DNA of 64,000 nucleotides. It comes from Dipteris shenzhenensis. Lineage: Eukaryota > Polypodiophyta > Polypodiopsida > Gleicheniales. Position numbers and translations under genes: made by a program. How positions within the stretch are numbered: the stretch's first letter is position 1; each line of letters opens with the position of its first letter. The stretch lies in NCBI GenBank assembly GCA_047967505.1, contig CM106539.1; one strand, given 5' to 3'. A model generated the notes under the pieces. It did not search any database. It worked only from the letters and a program-made list of their open reading frames with translations, and had not been told where the DNA came from. Below are positions 48,901-59,145 of the stretch, piece by piece.

Positions 48901-51605
48901 AGATGGTGATCTTAGAATGCGACGTGGAAATGGAGGAGAGTCCCATAGCAGAACATATGCAGGTTCAGCTAGCGGGATCTTCTCAAAGGTTAGTACCTGT
49001 TTTGTTATGTGTGTCTGTTGCTAAGCTTGTAAACAGTGCACCTGATAATATCCTATCAAAGCCTGCAGCAACGAGGTATACAGCCTTTAACGATACGGAG
49101 TTAATTAAGATGAAAGAGCAAGTAGCCAATCATGACGTCATTGTGTTGTTTGACTCAGCGTCAACGCACAATGTAATTAACTCCAAGCTTGTAAAGAGGC
49201 TGAAATTAAAGACTAGCCCATCTGACTATGCTTATACAGTTAGAATGGTAGACCGAAGTTCAACTGAAGTATGGGACAAAAGGGTTACCCAGTTGGAACT
49301 TTGAATTCAGGACTATGGTGAGAAGCTTGGTTACAGAGAGTATTCCTAGACTTTATCATCGAGGACGCTGATGCCTGAAGAAGGAAGGAATGTTACGCTC
49401 AAGTTGAGGCAACATGACCTCGGAAGGGTCAGTCGACATTTTTCTTTATGAAGGATCAATGTTTGTATTATATTTATTGGGCTTCATATAAATGGTCAAA
49501 GGGGTTAATGTCAAGGTCCTTGATGAGGGTGACAAGGCACTGACTAGATGGGTCTAAGGCTATGGGTCTTAAATGCATTAAGTGTGGAAATGTGCCTAGG
49601 GGCAAGTGAATAAATTGATATCCCAAGAGAGGGGTAGTAATGATGCATTTAAGAGGTACCCTAGAATGAAGACATGTGGCATACTGGATCCATCTAGGGA
49701 ATTGGGGCTTGGTGGAATATGCAAGCAGGAGCTTTTACGTAAGATTGTGCTCTGATGAGTTTGCTACCATTGAGAATTGGTTGGGAGGTTTTCTGAGTGC
49801 CTGCCTCATGATTGATCCAACAGATTGGCGTAATGGAACAGGGTCTAGTATAGGGACTGTGTCAAGTTCAAGGAGCACGACTTCCAAGAAGAGAAAGACA
49901 GTCAGAAGAGTACTCCGCCAAGCACTCAAGAAATATTGGAGAAGCTTACGGAGCAAAATCGACTCTTGCAAGAAAACTCCTAGTAGTTGGAAGAGATTGG
50001 AGGAGACAAAGAAGCAAGGCGAAGAAAAAGAGGGAGCAAGACCAAAAGTAGGCAAAGGAATCTCGGATTTTCGAAAAATTGCTCTTATTGATGCGTGGAG
50101 AGCGCAAGCATGAGGAGGCACTTAGACGCTACAAGATGGCCCAGGTTGAAAAGCAGCATAGGCTTGACTGAGAAGCCATGCTACTCCAGCACTAACAGAT
50201 GTTGGCCATTATGCAGGCTCGCATGAGTGCGGCAGTTCCTATAGCCACACTAGTCTCTACATCAGCCAAGGTCACTTCCCTCACTCAGGTCCTTGCCGAA
50301 CTTTACAAAATATGATGGTAACTGTGACCACTTGTAGTGGGAGATTGACTATCCTCACGCTCTCTCCTGCTCAATACTAACTGCAACTGCAAGATGATGC
50401 ACTCAATACACAAAGTGATGCTGTGGATTTGAGTGAGAGAAAGAGAGGGAGAGAATGTAGTGGACCTCCGAAGAGGAAATAGATACAACTGAATAATGAA
50501 TGCCCAAAGGGCTGAATACAACTGTATGAAGGGGCTGAAACCCTCACTGCAAAAGTGGAAAGTCTATACTACCTAGAGGAGGTGAATCCTCACTAGATCT
50601 CTGAAGAGGCTGAGGCTACCCTGCTGGTCTGTTGCGGGGAGGCCTAGGCTCTGTTGCTCTGAAGGCTTGAAGGCCTGAGGAGTGGATGAAGAAGGAGGGG
50701 CAAAGGCTGCCCTTTTATGAGTTGATAGGTCAGCCTAGCCGACCGTTGACCTTGCTTGGCTGGTCAACGCCAACCGTCCACCAATTCGGCCAAGAAAGGA
50801 TTCCAGAATCTTTCGAAACCCAGATGGCAGTTTATGCTTGAGTACTGATGAGAACATACTCGTAGCTATGCTTACTTTTTTTTTTCCCCCCCATTTACTC
50901 ATAATTTCGTCTAAAGTCGCTTACAAACGTCATTCTTTCGTTTGGTTTTATTTTGCTTGTGTTCAGAGAATTTATGCCATTTCCATGTCTAGCTTCTTGT
51001 GAGGTTCTTGTGTGTTGTATTATAACAGAGAAGGTTCTCAGTTACAATTTGTGTTAATGCACATTGCTGAACAACTGACATGGCATGTGCATATGTTCCT
51101 CCATATCATGTGAAAGCCAGGAGTAAAACACAAAAAACTGTCTATTGATCTGCAGGTTTATGAAAAAGCATTGAAAGCTGTCCCTTCTGTTCTCATGTAT
51201 GAGTTATATGCCAAGTTTTTGGAGGAGCTTTTTGATTTGAAGGGCTACGAGGTTCGAGAGAATGCCAATATGGTCAAACTCTCTAATGAGGAGACGTGTG
51301 AAGCGGCTACTGCTTTGCTACAACTGTATGAAAGGGCCAAGGAAAGCAGTCCTCTGAGTCCATGTTTGGCTGAGGGTCATGCTACAATTTTATTAAGGCT
51401 GGGTAAGGTACATGCAGCAAGGGAATTACTGGAAAGACTTTGCTGTGGTGACTTTAAGGCGTGTGCAAGCTTGTGGACCATGAGGATATCGTTAGAAATG
51501 AAGAGGGAAGTCCTTGAAGAAACAAGTCCAAGCTCAATCGCTGATCTTTGTGAACAAGGTCTGACGTACATACCAGGCACAGAAGCAGGAGATGTATGGC
51601 ATATG
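40227..51605 (+). CDS. UTP6: U3 snoRNA-associated protein 6 (UTP6), exons 1-3, 3' part outside the window
   Basis: UTP6 belongs to the UTP-B group of the small-subunit processome, which processes pre-18S rRNA in the nucleolus. Exons: 40227-40628, 41038-41643, 51156-51605. All boundaries are GT-AG and phase 0, giving 134, 202 and 150 residues. Exon 1 begins MADSVYYHLERMLPELDDL and includes KEIAKRRREFEFRLARRS, the U3_assoc_6 N-terminus. Half-a-TPR (HAT)-type repeats follow: LWMQYLEYCR near residue 116, LWIYAAVWEFEHNANVTAAR near 149 and WLEYFRMEL at 185. Exon 3 includes VYEKALKAVPSVLMYELYAK and ends DVWHM before GTATAT. Plant UTP6 proteins are longer by roughly 150-190 residues. That C-terminus was not found before base 64000, so it probably lies beyond the edge, making intron 3 longer than 12 kb. 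Loss of the 3' end cannot be excluded. Confidence 0.92.
42917..43001. repeat. (AT)n microsatellite in UTP6 intron 2
   Basis: About 42 uninterrupted AT units. The Tyr-Ile repeat frames on both strands come from this tract. Confidence 0.97.
43440..44905. other. UTP6 intron 2, LTR-like but unassigned sequence
   Basis: GC-richer than its surroundings. A TATA-like CCTATAAATAGCC (about 43659-43671) follows a purine-rich stretch. A duplicated phrase (AAGTACTTGCTGC plus CTCCACAAG) occurs near 44450 and 44610. It looks like old LTR material, but no paired ends were found. Confidence 0.35.
44906..46083 (+). mobile_element. 5' LTR of the outer, interrupted LTR retrotransposon
   Basis: The ends are near-perfect inverted repeats: TGTCACATGC at 44906 and GCATGTTACA ending at 46083. 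A TATA box (CTATATAAGG, about 45329-45338) lies within it, and a (CT)n run occupies about 45960-45992. Two bases after the 3' end, TGTATTAGAGC (46086-46096) resembles a decayed initiator-Met tRNA primer-binding site. No matching 3' LTR was found in the window, so the element is truncated. The open frame 45225-45689 inside it is not considered a gene. Confidence 0.7.
46199..46670 (+). repeat. 5' LTR of the nested element
   Basis: 472 bp, TG...CA ends, directly followed by TT and the initiator-Met primer-binding site. It pairs with 49391-49864. Confidence 0.93.
47930..49307 (+). pseudogene. gag-protease of the nested LTR element
   Basis: Gag packages element RNA, and protease matures the polyprotein. 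A stretch near 48110-48425 (WLYKWDEAFAICEIKND; FNEAADRWWIKEQKDG; FKKEFRKHFLPPHEASRAWD) is the Retrotrans_gag core, with a stop near 48290 and others near 48424. An open frame of 292 codons (48426-49304) continues with gag sequence. It has a zinc knuckle CFGCLQPHQWKDC (about 48834-48872) and then an aspartic-protease-like VIVLFDSASTHNVINSKL (about 49138-49191), with DSA in the DSG position. The knuckle has three rather than four residues between the second Cys and His. The frame ends soon after the protease motif, and the sequence proceeds to the purine tract. Broken near the start, so listed as a pseudogene. Confidence 0.85.
49391..49864 (+). repeat. 3' LTR of the nested element
   Basis: 474 bp, preceded by the polypurine tract and followed by the AGTTC target duplication. 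Confidence 0.93.
50336..51155. other. End of UTP6 intron 2, nothing firm
   Basis: Contains a GA-rich stretch (50432-50456) and GGTCAGCCTAGCCGACCG-type wording near 50728, similar in style to LTR-like sequence at 43680-43760. No gene is seen before the exon 3 acceptor (TCTGCAG). Confidence 0.4.
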
Positions 51606-53985
51606 GTATATGGAATTGCAAAACCTTGACTTTGTGCAATGTTTTGTGCATATTTTGTAAGACTTATATATGCTTATAATCTATTGGTAGGTGTAAGAGT
51701 AAAACAGTCTTGATGTCACTAAAAAGAAAAGTATGAAGGAAGCTATCACGCAGTTTTCACTTTCTCTCTCTTTGCATACCCTACTTTTACTTGATAGTTC
51801 CCCTTTTTGTTTTGCATTTTATCTTATTAAGCATGAGATCTTCCCAAAATCCAAGGTCATCTTGAACACAAAACCAAAGGGTAGCTTTTACGTGGGTAGC
51901 GAGGGCCCCAGATTATATAGGTTTTTTTGAGGGCCGGGTTTGAAAGAAAACAAGCATACGGAGGCTCACTAGACTGTGAATCAATGCACACGCAATTGAA
52001 TTGCTGCAAAGTGGAAATTGCAATCACTATCTATGAGATGCATATAGCTGAAATGCTAGGTTTTTTTTTTGGGGGAAGGTGGTCGATTACTAGTGGTGAA
52101 TGGTGGTGAGGTTTAGATTTCCTTAAAAATGCAAGAGTGGAACTAGGCCCTATAGTTTTAATTTCTCATTTCTACAATTTGTGGTTACTTCAAGAGCCTT
52201 CACTTTGTTTCTAAAGTTACAGGTCTTACAGACAAATGAGAACAGACTTGAAGGGTGAGATACTAAAAAATGTGCAGGTTAACATGCTCTATTGCAATTA
52301 TCATGGTTAATCCTCACCTTGGTGCTTCACCTCATGAATCGCACATGCATGCACTGCTCGCTAGGGACAAAGGTGGGCCTTTGCCATGCAACTAGGGCAG
52401 TAAATTATGGTCACCTGTCGGGCCAAGCATGTAGGGTAGGTGTGCAAGGTCAGGTACAGAGCACCAGCGGCCGTCTGGGATTTTTGGCAGCCTTTTGGAG
52501 CATTCTGCAGCAGCTGGCAGCAAGAAACAGGGTGCAGAGGACAGCAGCAAGGATGCAGGGATATTTATAGGTCCAGGGGATAGCCAGGTCAGGTTGGCTG
52601 AACCACAGACCTGTAGATTGGTCCTCATTCTTCTGATTAGCTCCCAGTGCAAGTTCTGTAGCAGTGCACCCTCTGCAGATCTGGAGGTTAGACCAGCAGC
52701 AGCATCTATAGCAGACCAGCCTCACTTGTGGGCAGCAGCTCGTGCTATCAAGACAGTATGCCACCTGAGTCTTCCACAACAGCCAGTACTGTGGCAATAG
52801 AATTCAGTCCAACCAGTACCTAAGCATGAAGAGCCTCCCCAGCTCCATCTTGGAGGAGTTTCCATAGCCACATGACGGAAAGACTGCATCTTAGAGTCAA
52901 GGCTCCAGCCAGAAGTCGGTTGTACATCTCGCATGGGCATGATGGCGTCCTTGCTCTTTCAGCAGAGGCACCCATGGCTTCCATCTTCTGCCCACATGGG
53001 GCCCAAAAGTAATGCAAATACTCTCTTCGGAAGGACGGGGTTGTGTGTGTGTGTGTGGGAGAGGGGGGGGGGGGGGGGGGGGGAGGGCGATCCAACCCAA
53101 TTCTGCATGTTTTTCTATTTTTGCATTGTCTTTGAGTATCTCTTCCTTTCAGTATTGTTGTTTAGTTATGCTTACGCTTCCACTTAGGCGATTACGTTTG
53201 AAGATAGCATCCATAATCGAACGTATGTTACACCCATGACCAGCGGCAAGTAGCCGATCTGGAGGGCTACATAAAGCAGTGGATACCTATGTCTGGAGTA
53301 CAGAGAAGAAGGCAGGTCTTGTGACCTTAGAAGTCTCCTGAAAACCCTCCTACCTTGCTCCGAGATAGCGCACAAGGTATAGATTACGTTGAGCCGATGG
53401 CAAGACAAGTCAAGTCACGAGACACTTGGATAAGGTGAGCCAAGAAGCTACTCGTTGCCTTAAAATGGAAAAAGTTTCGAGTTGGAAAGCCATACTACCA
53501 TCCCTCTAGTCACAAGCTTAAGACTTCATTGCAGTTGAAAAGAATTCCGAGAGTGTGCAGCTGAACAAGAATTCTGAGGTTGTCTCCAAATTTGCTAGCT
53601 TGATAGCGTTGGTTAAGGAGGGGTGGTTAAGGAGGTGGGTGGTTAAGGGAGAGGTTAATTTGAGATTAATGGAGAGTGGTTAAAGAGGTGGTTAATGGAG
53701 GGTTAAGTCTTACCCAAGGGAGGGTGTTAGCCCTCCCCCCACCTATTGCACGTGCAACAAGTTGGCCCACAGGCCAGCCTGTTGCACGCACAACAAGTTG
53801 GGGGGAAGGCTAATGCCCCTCCTTAACCCCTTTAAGGTAAGGGATGGCTAATGCCCACCTTTAAAACAGTGTAACATCTAATTCAGGTATGTAACATTGG
53901 TACCCGTTTTAAGATTTCCTCAAAATTTCTCACAGGGGAGCTAGATCGCTCTTACTCAGAAACAAGGACACCAATTGGCGCCAAA
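51606..53985. other. Start of UTP6 intron 3, no gene recognised
   Basis: A GC-richer block with an ATATTTATAGG TATA-like motif lies near 52559. A poly(G) run occupies about 53065-53083. Local repeats of GGTTAAGGAGG are found near 53610-53700. The duplicated phrase TTGGCCCACAGG / GTTGGGGGGAAGG with GCAACAAGTTGG is near 53755-53800. Probable transposon debris. Confidence 0.4.
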
Positions 53986-55315
53986 TGTTGGCACCCCTTG
54001 CGGTATTTATTTAACATTCATTTGAAGCCAAGCGGCTGATTTACAAAGGTCTCTGGGAAGCTGCACCACAAGCAAACCAACGCCCGCAGACTCCCCTGTC
54101 CAACCCACCCTGTAATTCCTTGCTCAACTTCAAACGTTGAACGGCATCCAATCACTAGATAATCCTGTATCCTCAGCCAACCAAAGCATGCAACAGAGAC
54201 CCCAATAGCAACCATTCTCTGAGCCACACCTGCAATCGCACAACCAAGTGCCCAACCAGCCAAACACGGCTGAACAATTGCAAGAAAAAGCCCTCAATAG
54301 CTGAACTCTGGTGCAATCAATAGACAAAGCACTTCCCAACGGGTTGCCTCAATCTATAACCTCCTTGGCCATTGCCAACATCATAAATCAACCTTTCTTC
54401 GCAAGGAAAGAAACCCAAACGCAATAACTAGCCAGCAACCAATCAGGGAATGGCAAAAGCAGGCAAAGACAAGCCTTCTTCTACCCGGTATCCACATAAG
54501 AAAGGTCACCCCGGCTGGAAAACCTTAGATCCTGCAGAGATAAGCTGATTCTGCTCTGGCACAGCCCCAAAAGCAGCTTAGAATGCTTGGAAAGTTACCA
54601 AAATCAGCAACAACACCCGGAAGTCTCTAGAAATCAAATCGCAATCTTTTCTGCAGAGCCTGGACAGCTTGAAAACAAATCGCAATTTCCTGGGACAGCC
54701 TGAAAACACCTGGAAACAAATCGCACTTTCCTGTAGCAGCGTGGAAACACCTGGAAATAGACCCAGAATAGGACACAGTCACCTGGCACAGCCCAGAGGA
54801 CCTGGAAGTGAAATCGCACTCTGCAAAGGACACCTTGGCTGAAATCGCAATCTGCAATAGGTTCTTGGATCAGGTGTGATTTCCTCTGGTAGGCCTTGGA
54901 TGCACTGGTACTAGCCCTGGCTGATGACGATTTTCCTTGGCAGGCCCTGGAAGCTCCTGGCAAAAGGCAATTTTGCTCTAGCAGCTTACAACTGATGATT
55001 TGGCTCCTTCTGAAACTGATTTGGCCTTCTGAGCCCAAAAGAAGAGCTCTGGGCTCTTTTTAGATTCCTGTGCTAAATTTAGCAATTTTTAATTGCACCA
55101 CTCTTTTGGCCCCCCTGTTGCACACTTTGGCCCTAGGAATTAATTGCCTAGTAACTGGGCGCACATTCACTATTTCCAAAGGCCCACTAGGGAATTTTAA
55201 TTTCCCAAGTCCCGCCCCATGGCCGGACCCTCGCGTCCCAGAGGCTCAAGGCAGTCACGCGCAAATTACGGGAGTCGCAAAATCAAAAGTCCCATAATTT
55301 CATGTCCTCGTGACA
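53986..55315 (-). repeat. 3' LTR of the chromovirus
   Basis: On the minus strand it begins TGTCACGAGG and ends GGTGCCAACA. It is about 1.33 kb and is the longer of the two LTRs. It contains repeated words such as AAATCGCAATTTCCTG / AAATCGCACTTTCCTG and CACCTGGAAA (about 54630-54850), which indicate an internal short-repeat array that the other LTR lacks. Confidence 0.88.
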
Positions 55316-55851
55316 ACCCCCCCCTCTTGAAAGAAGGCAAACGTCCTCGATTGCCTGCGAACCAAAACAAAAAGAAATAATAGCAATGGAAAAATAAAAA
55401 ACAAATGAAATAACCAAAGCTGAAATAGAAAAATAACCAAATCTGAAAGACAGCCAACAATGTCATCAACTAATCAACCAAGTTTGGAATGGGAGCGACC
55501 CAACACACCAACCAAACTTGAAAGGACAGCATACCAATGCCGCCAATAGGTCAACCAACAATGAGTATGTATCTGTAGAGCCATGGTAACACATACATAA
55601 TACATTGCACATAAGATGCATCATAACCAAGTGACTAGTACACCAATCATAGAGGCCCTCACGGTGAAGATACTGTTAGCACCAGTACCTCGGGTGAAAA
55701 AAAAATGCAACACCAAGTGTCCTCTAGAATACACGAGCAGGTCTGTACAACAGGAATGGAAGCGCTAACTCCCCCCCTGTGCATCAGGTAATGCTACAGA
55801 CACGTGGCGCTCTGCCGAACTTGAATGAGTGCCACGCAAAGTGGGCTCCAA

Positions 55852-56172
55852 CTAGAAAGCCTCAAGATAAAGCTGTAACACTTGAGGATTATTTGCCAAC
55901 TCGTCCTCGTCCATCCACTTCGCATGCAATGATGTATAATGACAAAATTTCACCAAGTAGCGTCGTGCAACTTTACCTCTTACCTTCCTTTCCCTATGTG
56001 CTAGAATCTACTCGGGTGTAAGGATCTCATCCAAGTCTTCCTCCTCTGGGTGGATCTCCAAAGGCAAATCCGTAGGCACATCACCTTGAAAAGGCTTAAG
56101 GAGACTCACATGGAAAGCATTGTGAATCTTCCAATGATCAGGTAATTGTAAGCAAAATGCTACGTCATTAAT
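55852..56172 (-). pseudogene. Chromovirus integrase tail and chromodomain
   Basis: Downstream of the GPF-containing integrase tail, and in the same frame after a TAG at 56173-56175, comes HNAFHVSLLKPFQGD. After another TAG (56008-56010) follow ILAHRERKVRGKVARRYLVK and then KWMDEDELANNPQVLQLYL, ending at the TAG at 55852-55854. The aromatic/charged pattern (RRYLVKF, then AKWM and DEL) is that of a chromodomain, which in chromoviruses reads histone marks to guide integration. Its sequence is otherwise open. Confidence 0.75.
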
Positions 56173-57935
56173 CTACTGAGTTACCTTGAAAGGCCCATAG
56201 TACCTCATACTTAGCTTAGGGAATAGCCGAATATGACCTCGTGCACTTTTCAGCCTTGCTTTGTGAAAACACAGCAAGACATAATCACCTTCTTTGATGA
56301 CAACGTCATGCCTGTGCTTGTCTGCTGCCTTTTTGTGCTTCTCCTGTGACTTTTGCAATGCTTGTTTCACCTTTTGATAAGCTATGTCCAAGCTCTTCAC
56401 ATACTTATCAGCCTCGGCCCTCAAAAATTTTAACTTTTGTCTGCAAGATGGGTGGAATCTTACGTCGGCCTTCCACTATCTCAAATGGAGCTTTACCTAT
56501 GGAAGAATGTACCGTGTTATTGTATGCATACTCCACCAATGGTAAGAACTTCTCCCATTGTGACTGGTGCTCCGAAACATAGCATTTTAGCAAATCTAGA
56601 GCTGTGGAATTAGCCTCCTCCGATTGTCCATCGGTCTGTGGATGAAAAGCAGAAGAAAATAGGAGAGTAGTGCCCGTATTCTCAAAAATTCCCTGCCAAA
56701 ACAAGCTAGTCATGCGCAGGTTTCTATCACTCACAATGGACTTTGGCATACCATGGTACTTGAAGATATTCTGCATGAATAACTTCGTCATATGATTTGC
56801 CCCAATCTTCTTTGGTATAGGGATGAAGTGCGCGTGCCTGCTGAAGCGATCAATGATCGTCCATATTCCATCATTACTTGTAGGTGTCCTCGGCAAATCA
56901 AAAATAAAATCCATGGCTATGCTCTCCCATGGTCCATCGGATATGGGCAAAGGACGTAATAGTCTAGGAGTCTTCCTGCGATCATACTTCGCCTTTTGAC
57001 AGGTTAGGCACATGCGAACATACTCATCAACATCGCGAAGCAGCGTAGGCCAATAAAAGAAATGCTCCACTGTCTTAAGTGTAGCATCAATACCTCGATG
57101 TCTCGCATGCGGTGGATCATGACATTCTCTCATGACCTTTTGCCTTAGCTGCTTAGTTACACACAACTTGCCATGCATCATCATAAACCCATCCTTAAGC
57201 ACATAATGCTCGTGCCTCTGTCCATTATTAAGCTGGTCATAAATTTCAGCAAATTGCTTATCTTCCGCATAGTAATTCTTCATTACATCCAACTCATTGT
57301 GATAAGCAATTGTAATAGCTGAAACTTGTGGCTTCTCGGACAAAGCATCTGCTACCACATTCTTCTTGCCCTCAACATGTACAATCTGAAAATGAAACAT
57401 TAACAAGAAGTTTGCCCACCTCATGTGCTTCTCGGACAGCTTAGATTGGGTCAAGAAGTAGTGCAAAGACTGATGATCCGTCTGTACTATAAAATCAGCT
57501 CCCAATAGATAATGTTTCCAAGTGGATAAAGCATGGAGTACAGCCAACATCTCCTTCTTGTAAATCTGTAAATGCAACTCAGCTAGCTGTAAAATGCGAC
57601 TCTCATAAGCTACAGGATGCCCATCCTGTGTGAGAACAGCTCCAATACCATTTTTACCGATCCGCATGCATATGAAAAGACTTCCTTAAGTCAGGTAAAA
57701 TCAACACCGGATCTGTTGTAAGCTTGCGCTTCAACTCCTCAAAAGAGTCATTCTCCGCTTGTGTCCACTGGAAAGGTCTTTCCTTCTTGGAAAGTGCATG
57801 CATAGGGGCTGCAATTTCTGCAAAGTGACGGATAAAACGACGGTGGTAGGAACACAAACCCAAGAAACTACGAACCTCTTGCAAATTCTTTGGTTGTGGC
57901 GAACTCCGTATTGCTTCCACTTTAGTTGGATCCAT
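56173..57935 (-). pseudogene. Chromovirus RNase H and integrase
   Basis: A long open frame (57667-56408), continuing at 56424-56173 after a frame change, carries three regions. RNase H shows GIGAVLTQDGHPVAYESRIL, QTDHQSLHYF and VVADALS. The integrase zinc region has a His-His pair in HDPPHARHRGID and CLTCQKAK. The catalytic core has MDFIFDLP, IVSDR and HPQTDGQSE with the D-x35-E spacing kept, followed by YYGPFKVTQ, a GPY/F-type tail. The upstream piece 57935-57654 (RSFLGLCSYHRRFIRHFAEI; PFQWTQAENDSFEELKRKL) is the RT-RNase H connection, in another frame. This is the best-preserved part of the element. Confidence 0.92.
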
Positions 57936-58620
57936 ATGACCCCCCCCCCCCGAAAATGAATCTCAGCCATGAAAAACTCACTCTTCTTGGCGTTTATGAG
58001 CAACCCCTGCTTCCTGAGCTCAGCGAACACAATCGCGAGATGCTCCTGATGCTCCTCCTCATCTTTCGAAAATACAATCATGTCATCAAAGAATGTACCA
58101 TGAAGGCTATGTGGTCTTGAAAGATCCTTTCCATCATACGATTGAAGGTGGTAGGAGCATTAGTGAGTCCGAAAGGCATAACCAAAAACTCATACAACCC
58201 AAAAGAAGTCCTGAACGCCGTCTTATGCACATCCTTTGGACATATGCGAACCTGATGGTACCCACTCTTTAAATCAATGCGGCTGAAAACAGCTTCCCCC
58301 TTCAACCTATCCAGAATATCATCTATCCTGGGTATAGGGAAGCGATTCTTAATGGTGATCTTATTCAAGGTGCGGTAATCAATACACATATGCCAAGAAC
58401 CATCCTTCTTCTAAACCAACAGAACTGGAGAGCAATAAGGCGATGAACTAGGCTGAATCAGCCCCTTCTCCAAAAGTTCATTTACTTGACTCATAATCTC
58501 CTCCTGCTGTGCTGCACTAACTTTGTAAGGTGGTCTATTGGGTGGACTACTGCCAGGTATGATGTCAACCCCATGGTCCTCTAGCCTTCCTAGTGGAAGC
58601 TCACTAGGCAACTCATTAGA
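57936..58620 (-). pseudogene. Chromovirus reverse transcriptase
   Basis: Segments in order: SELPLGRLEDHGVDIIPGS, EEIMSQVNELLEKGLIQPSS and SPYCSPVLLV, then a TAG (58411-58413) in place of a codon before [19 protein letters not shown]. Next are [28 protein letters not shown] and [21 protein letters not shown] frameshift occurs before the catalytic box, which reads FFDD (58093-58082) followed by [15 protein letters not shown]. The YVDD-to-FFDD form occurs in other plant Ty3/gypsy elements. Not functional as it stands. Confidence 0.92.
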
Positions 58621-58640
58621 AAAGCAATCTGAAAATTCAG

Positions 58641-59145
58641 TTAGAAAACAGCCCTTTGCTTTTCCAAACGGGAAACAATATGCTCTTCATTTACAAGGGG
58701 TATCTCTCTAGCAAAAACCATGTACACAAAAATATGACTTTTCATTACAGAATTAATGACAGAAGCCGTTACAACTGGGACATACTCCCCTTTTAATTTT
58801 GCGTCAATTACATGGGTCTTCCCCTTATGCAAAACTGTAATTATCCATGGCATATCCAACAAAACGTCACAACCTGCAAGTGGCATAATATAAAAGTCTT
58901 TGCTGTCCACGAAAGACTGAATATGCAAGCACAACTTCCCTATGATAGGTGTGACAGGACTGGTGAACTCCGGGTTAGCCATGCCAGCTTCACAGCTCGG
59001 TTCCATCTCCTTAGCTCGAATGCCCAATCTTGTTGCCATCTCGGGAGAAATAAAACTGGCCTTTTCACCTAGATCAAAGAAAACAAGGGCTGTTTGATCC
59101 CGAACCTTACCCCAAGCTTTGCATAACTCAGTTTCCTCACCTTAG
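58641..59145 (-). pseudogene. Chromovirus aspartic protease
   Basis: LVFFDLGEKASFISPEMATR carries the active-site triad as DLG (59075-59067). It is followed by DFYIMPLAGCDVLLDMPWI, the usual G-x-DVLLGM-W-like second landmark with LLDM here. A TAA (59144-59142) separates it in frame from gag. The frame is lost near 58641 before the reverse transcriptase. Confidence 0.85.

Larger units (their letters stand above)
46199..49864 (+). mobile_element. Nested LTR retrotransposon with gag and protease only
   Basis: A complete insertion of 3.67 kb. The LTRs are 46199-46670 and 49391-49864, starting TGTTACGCTCAAG and ending in TGTCA. The flanking 5-bp target duplication is AGTTC at 46194-46198 and 49865-49869. 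A primer-binding site TGGTATCAGAGC (46673-46684, initiator Met) follows the 5' LTR, and a purine tract AAGAAGGAAGGAA (49378-49390) precedes the 3' LTR. The LTRs differ at roughly twenty positions by eye, so the insertion is not recent. The interior has room for gag and protease only; no reverse transcriptase, RNase H or integrase is present. It is therefore non-autonomous and would have needed a partner element. Confidence 0.93.
46141..50335 (+). pseudogene. gag N-terminal region of the outer LTR element, split by the nested element
   Basis: A gag-like frame starts at the ATG at 46141 (MRSGKTTHPSAMEQERRGV) and is interrupted at 46198 by the nested element. It resumes after 49864 with charged, glutamine-rich coiled-coil sequence (LTEQNRLLQENS; RKHEEALRRYKMAQVEKQHR) containing several stops. 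The last recognisable part is PNFTKYDGNCDH near 50297-50332, like the PxFxxYDGxxDP start of a retrotransposon gag domain. After this the element is lost. Identification is by pattern and position behind an LTR and primer site. Confidence 0.6.

Noticed and set aside
49676-50113. 145-codon plus-strand frame as an independent gene
   Set aside because: It spans the 3' LTR of the nested element and the resumed gag of the outer element, so it is a chimera of transposon parts.
52820-53239. Frames with Pro or Gly runs around the poly(G) tract
   Set aside because: The runs are translations of a G homopolymer and GT repeats.
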